Shown here: positions 35,925-47,336 of the stretch, piece by piece
How positions within the stretch are numbered: the first letter of the stretch is position 1
Layout of the letters: each line of letters begins with the position of its first letter
Assembly: GCF_030282845.1 (NCBI RefSeq)
Contig: NZ_JASTWE010000005.1
Coordinates: 43,725 to 107,724 of the forward strand
Direction: 5' to 3'
DNA: 64,000 nucleotides
Source of the DNA: Pseudodesulfovibrio pelocollis
Lineage (GTDB): Bacteria; Desulfobacterota; Desulfovibrionia; Desulfovibrionales; Desulfovibrionaceae
Translations under genes and position numbers: made by a program
Notes under the pieces: model-generated
Seen by the model: only the letters and a program-made list of their open reading frames with translations
Database searches by the model: none
What the model was told of the DNA's origin: nothing

Positions 35925-36674
35925 TTACCGTCCCAAAGCGTTGCGCAGCACGCGCCGAAGGCGCACTTCGTCAAGGCTGGTTGTCAGCCGCCCGTTCATG
36001 GCCACCGACACTTCTCCGCGTTCCTCGGAGATCACGACGACCACCGCGTCCGACTCCTCGCTGATGCCGAGGGCGGCGCGATGCCGGGTCCCGTACATGG
36101 GCTGGCCGCGCAGCTTGGACGACAGTGGCAGGATGCAGGCTGCGGCCACGACCCGGTCGCGCCGGATGATGACCGCACCGTCGTGCAGCGGGGTGTCGGC
36201 GAAGAAAATCGTCTCCAGCAATTCCTTGTTGACCTTGGCGTCAAGCTCGATGCCCCGCTCCACTATGTCGCCAAGGGGCATGTTCTTTTCGATGACTATG
36301 ATGGCCCCGGTGCTGGTGCTCGCCATGTTCTTGGCCGCCTGGATCAGGTTGTCCAGCGTGTCGTCGCGCATCTGCGACTTGGTCCAGAACCGCTTGGTCC
36401 CCACACTGGCCAAGGCCTTGCGGATGTCGGTGCGAAAGAGAATGACCACCACGAGGAACAGGGAGCTGAGGAACTCGCCCAGCAGGGTGCTCAAGGTGTA
36501 CAGGTTGAACTGGTCGGAGAAGTAGTAGATGATCAGCACCACCACCATGCCGTAGAGCACGGCGGCCGCCCGCGTGCCCCGCACCAGCAGGATGATGTTG
36601 TAATAGATGACGCCCACGAGCACGATGTCGAGCACGACGCGCCAGGTTATCTCCATCCCGAAAAGTTCAAACAT
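35925..36674 (-). CDS. cdaA: Diadenylate cyclase CdaA/DacA (c-di-AMP synthase)
   Basis: 249 residues. Three N-terminal membrane helices (about 10-80) and a cytoplasmic DAC domain: the catalytic DGA motif is in DTPLHDGAVIIRR and the RHR motif in GTRHRAALG. It makes the second messenger c-di-AMP. Start ATG 36674, between folP and ybbR; the open frame upstream overlaps folP and is not protein-like. Confidence 0.95.
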   Translation of the reverse strand: MFELFGMEITWRVVLDIVLVGVIYYNIILLVRGTRAAAVLYGMVVVLIIYYFSDQFNLYTLSTLLGEFLSSLFLVVVILFRTDIRKALASVGTKRFWTKSQMRDDTLDNLIQAAKNMASTSTGAIIVIEKNMPLGDIVERGIELDAKVNKELLETIFFADTPLHDGAVIIRRDRVVAAACILPLSSKLRGQPMYGTRHRAALGISEESDAVVVVISEERGEVSVAMNGRLTTSLDEVRLRRVLRNALGR

Positions 36675-36682
36675 GATCTTTG

Positions 36683-37540
36683 CTACGCTATTTCGTGAAC
36701 GATAGTCAATGTTTGTCGCGTGGTCTCCACCTCGTGGACGCGATGGATGGCCACCCCCCTGGCAGCCATGATCGCGGTGGCCGCCTGGGTTGCGTTCTGC
36801 CGCCTGTCCACGGGCAGGCCAAGCAGCCCCTGCCACAGGGATTTGTTGGAAATCCCGAGAAACAACGGCAGCCCGAAGGCCAGAAACCGCTCGATGCCGC
36901 GCAGGATGTCCAGGTTGTGCTCCAGGGTCTTGCCGAACCCGATGCCCGGGTCAAGCACGACCCTGTCCCGGGGCAGCCCCAGAATGTCGAGCCGCTCAAG
37001 CCGCTCCTCGAAAAAGGCCGCGATATCCTCGACCACGTCCGAATAACGCGGCGCGTCCTGCATGCTCCCCGGCCGCCCGAGGCTGTGCATGAGCACATAT
37101 CCCGGCCTGTACTGGGCGATGACGTCGCCAAGGGCGGGGTCGAATGAAAAGGCGGACACATCGTTGAGAATGGCCGCCCCCGCCTCCAGCGCGCGGGCCG
37201 CCACCTCGGCCTTGCAGGTGTCCACCGACACCACCGGCCCCGCCTCGCCCGCCAGCTCGCCAGAGGCGACCAGCCCTTCGACGACCGGCAGCACGCGCGC
37301 CAGCTCGTCCGACGCGCTCACAGGGTCGGCATAGGGGCGCGTGGACTCGCCGCCCACGTCGAGGATGTGCGCTCCCTGGCGGGCCAGGGCCAGCCCGTGG
37401 GGCACGGCCTGCCGGGCATCATGGTGCGCCCCGCCGTCATAGAAGGAATCCGGGGTCGCGTTAACGATCCCGGCGATGAAAAAGGGGGCGGGGCCCAAGA
37501 CCCTGCCCCCCTTCACTGTCCATGTGGTGTTGTCGCGCAT
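36683..37540 (-). CDS. folP: Dihydropteroate synthase
   Basis: 285-residue TIM-barrel enzyme of folate synthesis joining pABA and DHPP. GIVNATPDSFYDGG, LDVGGESTRP, NDVSAF and LDPGIGFGKTLEHN are the standard pterin and pyrophosphate loops. I place the start at ATG 37540, ten bases after the ftsH stop; the ribosome site is weak. Confidence 0.95.
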   Translation of the reverse strand: MRDNTTWTVKGGRVLGPAPFFIAGIVNATPDSFYDGGAHHDARQAVPHGLALARQGAHILDVGGESTRPYADPVSASDELARVLPVVEGLVASGELAGEAGPVVSVDTCKAEVAARALEAGAAILNDVSAFSFDPALGDVIAQYRPGYVLMHSLGRPGSMQDAPRYSDVVEDIAAFFEERLERLDILGLPRDRVVLDPGIGFGKTLEHNLDILRGIERFLAFGLPLFLGISNKSLWQGLLGLPVDRRQNATQAATAIMAARGVAIHRVHEVETTRQTLTIVHEIA

Positions 37541-37550
37541 AGGCGGCCAG

Positions 37551-39593
37551 CTAATCACGCTTGGGATCGGAATCGTCCGGCCCCTTGGCCTGATCGTCCT
37601 TGTCTTCGTCCTCTTCGAGGATGAAATCGTCATCCCCGGAGCCCTCTTCGCTGACCGGCCTGTAGCCGGGACCGGGCACGACCTTGCCCTCGGCGGTGTA
37701 CCCTGCCGTGGGAGCGGACGGGTCGGGACCGGATGAAGGAGAGCCGGACGAAGAGGCGGGTTTGCCGCCATTGACCGTCTCCATGGGCGGCAGGGGCTTG
37801 CCTTCCCTGAGCAGGTCGATCTCCTGACTGTTCAGGGTCTCGCGTTCCAGCAGGGCCTGGGCCATGGCTTCCAGAAACTCGCGGTTCTCCGTGATCAGCC
37901 GATGCGCCGTGTTGTGGGCCTCATCGACGAAGCGGCGCACCTCGGCATCAATGGCCTTGGCCGTCTCCTCACCGTAGTTCCGGTTGTGGACGATCTCCCT
38001 GCCCAGGAAAAGCGAGTCCTGGTTGTCGCCAAGGTCAAGCGGACCAAGGGTCTCGCTCATACCCCAGGCGCAGACCATGTTGCGGGCGATCTTGGTGGTC
38101 TGCTTGATGTCGTTGGCGGCCCCGGTGGTCAAATGGCCGAAGACGATCAGCTCGGCGACCCGGCCGCCCATGCCGCAAGCCATGCGGGCTTCGAGATATT
38201 CCTTGGAAATGGTCAGGCGCTCTTCCTCGGGAAGGTACAGAGTCACGCCAAGGGCCCTTCCGCGGGGAATGATGGACACCTTGTGCACGGGGTCCGCCTT
38301 GGGCAGCAGCTTGCCCACCAGGGCGTGCCCGGCCTCGTGGTAGGCGGTGGTGCGCTTCTCTTCCTCGTTCATGAGCAGGCTGCGCCGCTCACGGCCGCCC
38401 ATCATGACCTTGTCCTTGGCCTCTTCGAAATCGCTCATGTTGACGTGGTCCTTGCCCACCTTGGCGGCATGAAGCGCGGCCTCGTTGACAAGGTTTTCCA
38501 GGTCCGCGCCGGTAAAGCCCGGGGTGCCCCTGGCTATGACCTCCAGATTGACCTCCGGGGCCAGCGGGGTGCGACGGCTGTGGACCTTGAGGATGCGCTC
38601 GCGGCCGCGCAGGTCGGGATTGGGGACCACCACCTGACGGTCGAAGCGGCCGGGCCGCAGCAAGGCCGGGTCGAGCACATCGGGCCGGTTGGTGGCGGCC
38701 ACGAGGATGACGCCCTCGTTGGACTCGAAGCCGTCCATCTCCACCAGCAGCTGGTTCAGCGTCTGCTCGCGCTCGTCGTGTCCGCCGCCGAGGCCAGCGC
38801 CGCGCTGACGGCCCACGGCGTCGATCTCGTCGATGAAGATGAGGCACGGCGCGTTCTTCTTGCCCTGGGCAAAGAGGTCGCGCACCCTTGAAGCGCCCAC
38901 ACCCACGAACATCTCGACAAAGTCCGAGCCGGATATGGAATAGAAGGGAACGCCGGCCTCGCCAGCCACGGCGCGGGCCAGCAGGGTCTTGCCCGTGCCC
39001 GGGCCGCCCACCAGGAGCACGCCCTTGGGGATGCGCCCGCCAAGCCGGGTGAACTTGCGCGGCTCGCGCAGAAAATCGACGATCTCGGAGAGTTCTTCCT
39101 TGGCCTCGTCCACGCCAGCCACGTCGTCAAAGGTGACCTTGGCCGTCTCCTCGTTGATGAGGCGCGCCTTGGACCGGCCAAAGCTCATGGCCCCCCGGCC
39201 GCCGCTGCCGCCGCCCTGCATCTGGCGCATGAAGAAAATCCACACGCCGATGAGCAGGAGCATGGGGAACCAGGAAAGGAGCAGCGTCATGTACCACGGC
39301 GACTCGTCCGGCGGCTCCGCCTTGACCTGGACTCCCCGCTTGATCAGGGTGTCGATGAGGTTGGGGTCGTCGGGGGTGTAGACACTGAAGCGTTCTCCTG
39401 AAGACTTGAGTCCGCTGATCCGCTGCCCCTGGATCTTCACTTCGACCACGCTGCCGTTATCCACCATGGACAGGAACTCGCTGTACGAGGGCTGCTCCTG
39501 AGGCATGGGCGGCTGGTTGAACATGTTGAAGAGCACGACCATCAAGACAAAAATGACGGCCCAGACAGCGAGATTTTTCATGTGGTTATTCAA
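37551..39593 (-). CDS. ftsH: ATP-dependent zinc metalloprotease FtsH
   Basis: 680-residue membrane protease and AAA ATPase. Two N-terminal helices (about 8-22 and 104-120) enclose a periplasmic domain; Walker A GGPGTGKT, Walker [10 protein letters not shown] and SRH region follow, then the zinc motif HEAGH. The C-terminal 70 residues are a Pro/Ser/Asp-rich tail. The start codon is unclear: a TTG at 39593 has GGAGG at eight bases and gives a normal N-terminus, while the ATG four codons further in has none; a TTG at 39599 is too close. Confidence 0.95.
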   Translation of the reverse strand: MNNHMKNLAVWAVIFVLMVVLFNMFNQPPMPQEQPSYSEFLSMVDNGSVVEVKIQGQRISGLKSSGERFSVYTPDDPNLIDTLIKRGVQVKAEPPDESPWYMTLLLSWFPMLLLIGVWIFFMRQMQGGGSGGRGAMSFGRSKARLINEETAKVTFDDVAGVDEAKEELSEIVDFLREPRKFTRLGGRIPKGVLLVGGPGTGKTLLARAVAGEAGVPFYSISGSDFVEMFVGVGASRVRDLFAQGKKNAPCLIFIDEIDAVGRQRGAGLGGGHDEREQTLNQLLVEMDGFESNEGVILVAATNRPDVLDPALLRPGRFDRQVVVPNPDLRGRERILKVHSRRTPLAPEVNLEVIARGTPGFTGADLENLVNEAALHAAKVGKDHVNMSDFEEAKDKVMMGGRERRSLLMNEEEKRTTAYHEAGHALVGKLLPKADPVHKVSIIPRGRALGVTLYLPEEERLTISKEYLEARMACGMGGRVAELIVFGHLTTGAANDIKQTTKIARNMVCAWGMSETLGPLDLGDNQDSLFLGREIVHNRNYGEETAKAIDAEVRRFVDEAHNTAHRLITENREFLEAMAQALLERETLNSQEIDLLREGKPLPPMETVNGGKPASSSGSPSSGPDPSAPTAGYTAEGKVVPGPGYRPVSEEGSGDDDFILEEDEDKDDQAKGPDDSDPKRD

Positions 39594-39732
39594 AGACAAT
39601 TCCTCCGGACAGCGCGGCTCGGGGCCGCGTCGCCCTCTTGAGCGGACCGCGGCAAAGGCGCGCGGTCAGTGTTTTGGCCTGTCAATTTCCTAAAGTAATG
39701 TCCCCGGGTGAAAAATCAAGGGGAAACAACGC

Positions 39733-39760
39733 AAAAAAACGATCCGCCGCCGAATGCGGC
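39733..39760 (-). terminator. Candidate terminator after argH
   Basis: Five-base GC stem GCCGC/GCGGC with a five-base loop and, six bases later, seven T on the minus strand. It lies just past the argH stop, separating it from ftsH. The 190-base gap also holds the ftsH promoter region; TTGATT at 39714-39719 could be a -35 but I see no good partner. Confidence 0.42.
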
Positions 39761-39786
39761 TTCTTGCGGCACACCTGCCGCCCGGC

Positions 39787-41175
39787 TCATCGCGCGGAAT
39801 CGAGCCACGCGGCCAGGGTGTCGATCTGCGCGGCCACGGAATCCGGCCCGGTGCCGCCCGGCGTGGACCGCCGCCTGACCGCGGCCCGGTAGTCCAGCAC
39901 GGCGTAGACATCGTCGTCGATCAGGTCTGAAAAACTCCTGAAATCGTCGAGGCTCAGGTCCTCGAGCCCCAGGCCCAGGGACTCGGCATGGGCCACGGCC
40001 GCCCCGGTGATGTGGTGCGCCTCGCGGAAGGGCACGCCCCGGGCCGCCAGATAATCGGCCAGCTCCGTGGCGTTGAGGAACCCGCGCTCCACCGTGGCCA
40101 GCATCTTCTCCGGCATGAACTCAAGCTCCGAGAGCAGCCCGGCCATGATCTCAAGGGACGAGGTCACGGTCTTGTCGGTGTCGAAGAAGGGCTCCTTGTC
40201 CTCCTGCATGTCGCGATTGTAGGTCATGGGCAGCCCCTTGACCAGCACAAGCAGGCCGGTCAGGGCACCCACCACCCGGCCGGTCTTGCCGCGCATGATT
40301 TCGCAGGAGTCGGGATTCTTCTTCTGGGGCATGATGGACGAGCCGGTGGAGTAGCCGTCGGGCAGGCGCACATAGCCGAAATTGGGGTTGGCCCAGATGA
40401 TGATCTCCTCGCACATGCGAGAAAGATGAGTCATGATCAGGCTGCCCGCGAACACGGCCTCGATGACGAAATCGCGGTCAGACACGGCGTCCATGGAGTT
40501 GGCGAAGACCGCATCCATGCCCAGTTCCCCGGCCACCATGGCCGGATCGACGGGGTGGGTGGTCCCGGCCAGGGCCGCAGCGCCCAGGGGCATGACGCGC
40601 ACCCGGTGGAGACAGTCGGCCAGCCGCTCGTGGTCACGCTTGAACATCTGGCAGTAGGCCAGCAGATGGTGGGCGAGGCTCACGGGCTGTGCGGGCTGGA
40701 AATGGGTGCAGCCGGGCAGCAGGGTGTCGCGGTGCTCGTCGGCCCGGGCCAGATAGACATGGATGAGCGAGGCCAGCCGCTCCTGCCAGACGGTCAGCCG
40801 GGCAGCCACATGGAGCCGGAAATCAAGGGCAACCTGATCGTTGCGGCTGCGCGCGGTGTGCAGCTTGCCGCCCAGCGGGCCGATGATCTCGGTCAGCCGC
40901 GACTCGATGTTCATGTGCACATCTTCAAGCCCGGTCTTCCACTCGAACTCCCCGGCCTCGATCTCGGCCCTGACCGCGTCCAGGCCGTCGCAGATGCGAA
41001 CGGCCTCGTCATCGGTCAGGAACCCCCGGCGCGCCAACATGCGCGCATGGGCTTGGGAGCCTTGAATGTCCTCGGCGTAGAGCCGCCAGTCGAACGACAC
41101 CGACTCCGAATACGCTTCCATGGACGCGGCGGTCGTGCCTGTGAACCGCCCGCCCCACATCTTCTTGTCTGCCAT
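39787..41175 (-). CDS. argH: Argininosuccinate lyase
   Basis: 462 residues of the fumarase/aspartase superfamily; splits argininosuccinate into arginine and fumarate. The flexible signature loop [12 protein letters not shown] carries the catalytic Ser; [11 protein letters not shown] and [10 protein letters not shown] supply the other active-site residues. Start ATG 41175, four bases past the argG stop. Confidence 0.97.
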   Translation of the reverse strand: MADKKMWGGRFTGTTAASMEAYSESVSFDWRLYAEDIQGSQAHARMLARRGFLTDDEAVRICDGLDAVRAEIEAGEFEWKTGLEDVHMNIESRLTEIIGPLGGKLHTARSRNDQVALDFRLHVAARLTVWQERLASLIHVYLARADEHRDTLLPGCTHFQPAQPVSLAHHLLAYCQMFKRDHERLADCLHRVRVMPLGAAALAGTTHPVDPAMVAGELGMDAVFANSMDAVSDRDFVIEAVFAGSLIMTHLSRMCEEIIIWANPNFGYVRLPDGYSTGSSIMPQKKNPDSCEIMRGKTGRVVGALTGLLVLVKGLPMTYNRDMQEDKEPFFDTDKTVTSSLEIMAGLLSELEFMPEKMLATVERGFLNATELADYLAARGVPFREAHHITGAAVAHAESLGLGLEDLSLDDFRSFSDLIDDDVYAVLDYRAAVRRRSTPGGTGPDSVAAQIDTLAAWLDSAR

Positions 41176-41179
41176 ACGT

Positions 41180-42412
<1,233 letters not shown>

Positions 42413-42442
42413 CTGATTATTTCCTCGTTATCCTATCATGCT

Positions 42443-43345
42443 TTAATTGCTGTAAATCCATTCAATGATGGCCTTTTGCATGTGCAGCCTGTTCTCGGCC
42501 TGGTCCCAAACGATGGAGGCAGGCCCCTCGAACACGGCCTCGCTGACCTCCTCGCCCCGGTGGGCGGGCAGGCAGTGCATGAAGCAGGCCCCGGGCGCGG
42601 CCTTGGCCATGAGCGCCTCGTCCACGGCGTATCCGGCAAAGGCGGCCTCGCGCTTCTTCTGCTCCTCCTCCTGGCCCATGGACGCCCAGACGTCGGTGTT
42701 GACGTAGTGGGCCCCGGCCACGGCCTCGGCCGGGTCGTCGGTCAGGGTGATGTCCGCGCCAAGGGTGCGCGCCTTCTCCAGGATGGCCGGGTCAGGCCGG
42801 TACCCCTCGGGGCAGGCCAGGGAGAGGACAAAACCAAAGGTGGCGGCCGCGTTGATAAAAGAATGGGCCATGTTGTTGCCATCGCCTACCCAGGCCACCT
42901 TGATCTGGTCGAGATCTGGCGTGCGCTCGTACATGGTCAGCACGTCGGACATGATTTGACAGGGGTGGTACTCGTCGGTCAGGGCGTTGATGACCGGGAT
43001 GGTGCCGTACTCGACCAGGGTTTCAAGCTTTTCCTGGCCAAAGGTGCGCACGATGAGTCCGTCCGCATAGCGCGAGAGGACCCGGGCGGTGTCCTTGAGG
43101 GGCTCGTCGCGGCCCAGCTGGGAATCGCGCGAGGTGATGAAGACCGGGTCACCGCCAAGATGGCGCACGCCCACCTCAAACGAGACGCGGGTCCGCGTGG
43201 ACGCCTTCTCGAAAATCAGAAGCAGGGTCTTGCCGGTCAGGAGGTCGGTGCGGATGTCGCCGTCCTTCATCGCCTTGGCGCGCAGCAACACCTGCCGGGC
43301 CTCGTCCCTGGTCATATCCAGAATGGTCAGAAAATTCCTGGGCAT
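42443..43345 (-). CDS. argF: Ornithine carbamoyltransferase
   Basis: 300 residues. Carbamoyl-phosphate motif STRTR, and HPCQ and HCLP (FMHCLPAHRGEE) motifs for ornithine binding are all visible. First gene of argFGH. The three genes turn ornithine into arginine; no other arginine gene lies in the window. Confidence 0.96.
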   Translation of the reverse strand: MPRNFLTILDMTRDEARQVLLRAKAMKDGDIRTDLLTGKTLLLIFEKASTRTRVSFEVGVRHLGGDPVFITSRDSQLGRDEPLKDTARVLSRYADGLIVRTFGQEKLETLVEYGTIPVINALTDEYHPCQIMSDVLTMYERTPDLDQIKVAWVGDGNNMAHSFINAAATFGFVLSLACPEGYRPDPAILEKARTLGADITLTDDPAEAVAGAHYVNTDVWASMGQEEEQKKREAAFAGYAVDEALMAKAAPGACFMHCLPAHRGEEVSEAVFEGPASIVWDQAENRLHMQKAIIEWIYSN

Positions 43346-43392
43346 CGTGAGTTCACTCCATCATCAATTGCCGGTCATTGCGAAAGGGAAGA

Positions 43393-43421
43393 AGTGTGGC
43401 CGATCTTGACATGGATGTAAA
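43393..43421 (-). promoter_or_regulatory. Candidate promoter of argFGH
   Basis: TTTACA (43416-43421), 17-base spacer, CACACT (43393-43398) on the minus strand, about 50 bases before argF. The -10 is poor, so this is tentative. Confidence 0.38.
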
Positions 43422-43462
43422 GGTTTTTGAGCCCGGCCCGCCTTGACGAAAAGGCATGCCGG

Positions 43463-45028
43463 TCAGTGGTTGCGGAGCCATTCGTGGAACTGGCTGAGGG
43501 TCAGTTGGCGGCTGGCCGGACCACTGCGCACATAGAACTCCTCGCTCTGGCCGTTCCTGAGGATGGCGGGCACCCGGGCGGGCATGCACAGGGCGCGGAG
43601 GACCGTGCTGCCCCGGACCTGGATGGCCATTGTCTCGACATAGCGGGAAAACTCGGTGCCGAGGTATTGATTGACAAGGTTGTTGAAGTGCAACAACGCC
43701 TTGTCGTCGCTGGCAAAGTTGTCCTCGGCAAAACCGGTGACCGTGCCGTCGTCAGCCACGCCCACCAGCAGGGTCCCGCCCTCGGAATTGATGAAGGCGG
43801 ACACTGTCTTGGCGATGGCGTGTTCGATCTCCTTCCCGTTCTTGCCCGCCTTGAGGTTGAAGCGCATGGTCTGCTTGAATTCGAGTCCCCGGCTCTCGCC
43901 CTCGGCGATGAGGCGCAGCACCTCGTCACCGGTGCGGGCCGCGCCGTGGCGCATGCCCAGGGTCTCTATCCTGGAGCGGTTACGGCGCAGGACAAAGATG
44001 GCCGCCGCGCCCAGAAGCGCCAGGGCCGTGCCAAAGACCTGAAGGAAGGTATCGCTGCCCAGGGATGGAATCACCCCTGCCATGGGCACGACCACACCCA
44101 GGGACAGGGTGTCGCCAAAGGCGGACAGGGGCACGAGAAAGGCCCACCATGCCTCGCCACCCACGCGCAGGGGTACGGGCACACCCCGCAGCGAGGTATC
44201 GGCAGCCATGCGCTCCACCGCCCCGGCGATGACCGGGTCGCCCACCCCGGCCGCAGATGTGGGCAGCCGGGCCGCGCCAGCGGCCGGGTCCGCATCGCCG
44301 ATGGGCAGCACCGCGCCGCTGTCCCAGAAGAGAAAGACCTTTTCCGCCCGGCCTTTTTCCGCGCCGTCGAGCTGGCTGATCACGACATCCACCGGGAAGA
44401 CGAAGGAGACCATGACCCGCCCTGCCCCGCTTTCCACCAGCGAGGCCGCCGCCAGCCACGACTCGCCCGCGTCGAGAAGCTGCCCGGGACTGCGCCAGTT
44501 GACCTGACCCGGCTCAAGATGCCGGTATTCCTCGGCCAGGGCGTTGTTCAGGGCCGAGTGGTCGAATCGGGCCGAGGCGGTCGACGCGCCGGACGAGCCG
44601 TCCGCCCGCCACAGGGTCCAGCCCTCGCCGTCCTGCCCGGCCACGGTTTCGAGCAGGCCGTCGGGCCGTCGGATGAGCAGGTAGCGCAGGCCGCTGCCGT
44701 CCGAGACCATGACCGCGGCCATGTGCGGATGCCTGCCCAGGATGTCGGAAAAGGTGTGGCGCAGTTGGGCCGGGTCAAGGCTGTCGAGGCGGGTCAGGGC
44801 CATGTCGCCGCCCGAGGAGGTCACGGCGTTGACCAGCACGGTCACGGCCCCGGCCAGGCCGCGCGCCGAGCTTTCCACGGCCACGGCCGCCGCATCGTGG
44901 CGCACCTCGCGCACGCCCCAGAAGACCAGCGCCCCCAGGGCGGCCCAGGCCAGGAGCACCCCGGCCTGGAGGATTCGGTAGAGATTCTTGCCTCGGATGA
45001 TGCTGCGCGCCGGTCTTTGCTCGAACAT
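43463..45028 (-). CDS. Membrane sensor protein with cytoplasmic AlbA_2 (Schlafen-type) domain
   Basis: 521 residues. TM1 at about 18-40, a periplasmic region (41-325) with a Cache/PAS-like mix of helices and strands, TM2 at about 327-350, then a cytoplasmic AlbA_2 domain (about 375-485): ESRGLEFKQTMRFN, EIEHAIAKTVSAFINSEGG and LLVGVADDGTVTGF are typical. AlbA_2 domains are DNA/RNA-associated modules in Schlafen-like proteins. No kinase, GGDEF or HAMP domain replaces it. GGGAG four bases before ATG 45028. Function inferred as signal sensing to a nucleic-acid-binding output. Confidence 0.85.
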   Translation of the reverse strand: MFEQRPARSIIRGKNLYRILQAGVLLAWAALGALVFWGVREVRHDAAAVAVESSARGLAGAVTVLVNAVTSSGGDMALTRLDSLDPAQLRHTFSDILGRHPHMAAVMVSDGSGLRYLLIRRPDGLLETVAGQDGEGWTLWRADGSSGASTASARFDHSALNNALAEEYRHLEPGQVNWRSPGQLLDAGESWLAAASLVESGAGRVMVSFVFPVDVVISQLDGAEKGRAEKVFLFWDSGAVLPIGDADPAAGAARLPTSAAGVGDPVIAGAVERMAADTSLRGVPVPLRVGGEAWWAFLVPLSAFGDTLSLGVVVPMAGVIPSLGSDTFLQVFGTALALLGAAAIFVLRRNRSRIETLGMRHGAARTGDEVLRLIAEGESRGLEFKQTMRFNLKAGKNGKEIEHAIAKTVSAFINSEGGTLLVGVADDGTVTGFAEDNFASDDKALLHFNNLVNQYLGTEFSRYVETMAIQVRGSTVLRALCMPARVPAILRNGQSEEFYVRSGPASRQLTLSQFHEWLRNH

Positions 45029-45044
45029 GAAACTCCCGGTTTTA

Positions 45045-45509
45045 TCAGACTGCGTGACTGAGCAGGACGCGGTCCACGGCCAACTCGGTCAGATCGTCCA
45101 TGTCCGGGCCGTGATCGTGCCCGGCCAGATGCAGGATACCGTGGGCCAGCAGCCGGGCCAGATGGGCCAGCGCCGGCTGCCCGTACAGGTGCGCCTCCCG
45201 GGCCAGGGTGTCCACGCTCAGGGCCAGCTCGCCGAGGTAGTCCGCTTCATCGACGGTACTCACGCCAGCATCTGGACCGGTCCCCTGCGCTGCCGGAAAA
45301 CTCAGGACATTGGTCGGGCCGGGGCAGCCCATGAACTCGGCGTTGAGCCGGGCCATCTCATGGTCGTCCACCAGGGTGATCTCAAGGGTCGCACCCTCAT
45401 GGCCCAGAGCCTCAAGAATGGTGGCCACCACCCCGGCAAGCTCTCGCCGAGACAGGGGAAAAGCCGGGTCGAGCCGGGTTTCGCGCACGATCCTGACAGG
45501 GCCGCCCAT
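45045..45509 (-). CDS. ybeY: Endoribonuclease YbeY
   Basis: 154 residues; involved in rRNA maturation and ribosome quality control. The zinc-binding motif HGILHLAGHDHG (HxxxHxxxxxH) is intact, and NAEFMGCPGPTNVLSFP precedes it. ATG 45509 overlaps the phoH stop, with AGGA at eight bases; an in-frame GTG lies three bases upstream. Confidence 0.94.
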   Translation of the reverse strand: MGGPVRIVRETRLDPAFPLSRRELAGVVATILEALGHEGATLEITLVDDHEMARLNAEFMGCPGPTNVLSFPAAQGTGPDAGVSTVDEADYLGELALSVDTLAREAHLYGQPALAHLARLLAHGILHLAGHDHGPDMDDLTELAVDRVLLSHAV

Positions 45510-46471
45510 CACTCGGTCCTGATGGTGTCGTGCTGCTCGTAGGCACGGACGATGCGCCCCACCAACGGATGACGGATGACGTCGTGCTCGTCGAAGAGGA
45601 TGAACTTCACGCCCTTGACGTCTTCGAGGATGACCCGGGCGTTGAGCAGGCCGGACCGGGCGTGGATGGGCAGGTCGATCTGGGTGACATCGCCAGTGAC
45701 CACGGCCCGCGAGCCGAAGCCGAGGCGGGTCAGAAACATCTTCATCTGCTCGGGCGTGGTGTTCTGGGCCTCGTCGAGGATGATGAAGGCGTCGTTGAGG
45801 GTGCGGCCGCGCATGAAGGCCAGCGGGGCCACCTCGATGACGCCGCTCTCCTGGTATTCCTGCATCCTGGGAAAATCGAGCATGTCCTGAAGGGCGTCGT
45901 AGAGCGGGCGCAGATAGGGATTGATCTTCTCGGCCAGATCGCCGGGCAGGAAGCCGAGCTTCTCCCCCGCCTCCACGGCCGGACGGGTGAGCACGATGCG
46001 TTTGACCTCGCGGCGCAGCAGCGCGCCCACGGCCATGGCCACGGCCAGATAGGTCTTGCCCGTGCCTGCCGGGCCGATGCCGAAGGTCAAATCGTGCTGG
46101 CGGATGGCGTCGAGATATTCCCGCTGGTTGAGGGACTTGGGCGAGACCGTGCGCTTGCCCGAGGTGGCGTAGACATCGCCCTTGAAGACCTCGCCCACAT
46201 CGGCCGTGGGCTGGCGCATGAGGATGCGGCAGGCGTAGTCCACATCCTGGGGGTAGAGGCTCTTGCCCGCCTTGAGCATGGCGTAGAGTTGGGTCAGCAC
46301 CTGGGCGGCCAGCCCCTCGGCCGCCTCTTCGCCCTCGGGCGCGAGGATGGTCACCGCATTGCCCCGGCTCTCCAGGCGCACGCCGATACGCTCGCCCATG
46401 AGCCGCAGATGCTGATTGTGCGGGCCGAAGAGCTGCCCGGCCAGCCTGCTGTCGTCGAATTCGAGTTTCAT
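45509..46471 (-). CDS. phoH: PhoH-like ATPase
   Basis: 320 residues. P-loop GPAGTGKTYL, Walker B IILDEAQNTT and GDVTQIDLP are diagnostic. Commonly paired with ybeY, as here. Start ATG 46471, preceded by a GA-rich stretch; the open frame upstream is not protein-like. Probable RNA-related ATPase. Confidence 0.94.
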   Translation of the reverse strand: MKLEFDDSRLAGQLFGPHNQHLRLMGERIGVRLESRGNAVTILAPEGEEAAEGLAAQVLTQLYAMLKAGKSLYPQDVDYACRILMRQPTADVGEVFKGDVYATSGKRTVSPKSLNQREYLDAIRQHDLTFGIGPAGTGKTYLAVAMAVGALLRREVKRIVLTRPAVEAGEKLGFLPGDLAEKINPYLRPLYDALQDMLDFPRMQEYQESGVIEVAPLAFMRGRTLNDAFIILDEAQNTTPEQMKMFLTRLGFGSRAVVTGDVTQIDLPIHARSGLLNARVILEDVKGVKFILFDEHDVIRHPLVGRIVRAYEQHDTIRTE

Positions 46472-46571
46472 CGCGGGCTCTCGCCCTCCCTTGGGGTTGA
46501 CGGATGGCGGCGCGGACCGCCTGGGGAACGCCCGCACCCTAACGGCCATCGGGCGCGAGATCAATGGCCGA

Positions 46572-47336
46572 TCACGTCTTGCGGCGCAGAAACATCCAGC
46601 GGCAGGCCCGGCGCTCCAGGAGGTTTGCCACCTCGTACAGGGCCGCGCCCATCATCGACATGCCGAGTATGCCGGTGAACATGCCCAGGTAATCCATGGC
46701 CCCCCAGGCGTCCATGATCATATACCCCAGGCCCCGGGTGGTGGCAAAGGATTCGACAAAAAAGAGCACTGCCACGGACACGCCGGTGCCCAGGCGCAGG
46801 GCCGTGAACCCGTGGGGCAGCGCGGCCGGGATGAGCACCTCGCGCAGCACGTTCCAACGCGACCCGCCCAGAGAACGGACGGAATCAAAGTATTTAGGAT
46901 GGATGGAGCGCACCCCGTCGCGGGTGGTGACCAGTATCTGATAGGCGAGGATGAGCGTGATCATGGCGATCTTGGAGGCGTCGCCCAGGCCGAGCAGGAG
47001 CAGGAACACGGGCAGGAGCACGATCTTGGGCACGGGATATGTCAGGAAAATGAACGGGGCCAACAGGGCGTCCGCCCGCCTGACGCTGCCCATGAACAAC
47101 CCCAGCGGAAAGGCGATGCCCCAGGCCAGGGCCATGGCCGTGACCGCCCTGTAGGCGCTGACGCCAAAATGCTCCCAGAATATCCGTGTGGTCAGGGCCG
47201 TGGCAAAGGCGGCCAGCGCGTCCTCCGGGTGCGGCAGGATGACGCCGCCCAGGGCCATGGCCGCCAGCTTCCAGAGCAGGCCGAGCACGAGCATGACCAG
47301 CCCGTAGCGCAGAAGAGGGGATTCGAGGCTCACCAC
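46572..47336 (-). CDS. ABC transporter permease, nitrate/sulfonate/taurine type
   Basis: 254 residues with six hydrophobic helices and the BPD permease EAA-like loop SVRSLGGSRWNVLREVLIPAALPHGF. It belongs to the SsuC/TauC/NrtB group. It follows the ATPase gene with a seven-base overlap and forms one transporter with the two genes after it on the map. Confidence 0.88.
   Translation of the reverse strand: MVSLESPLLRYGLVMLVLGLLWKLAAMALGGVILPHPEDALAAFATALTTRIFWEHFGVSAYRAVTAMALAWGIAFPLGLFMGSVRRADALLAPFIFLTYPVPKIVLLPVFLLLLGLGDASKIAMITLILAYQILVTTRDGVRSIHPKYFDSVRSLGGSRWNVLREVLIPAALPHGFTALRLGTGVSVAVLFFVESFATTRGLGYMIMDAWGAMDYLGMFTGILGMSMMGAALYEVANLLERRACRWMFLRRKT

Noticed and set aside
39714..39719. 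Possible heat-shock promoter of ftsH
   Set aside because: TTGATT is present, but the -10 region does not match CCCCAT-type or TATAAT-type boxes well enough.
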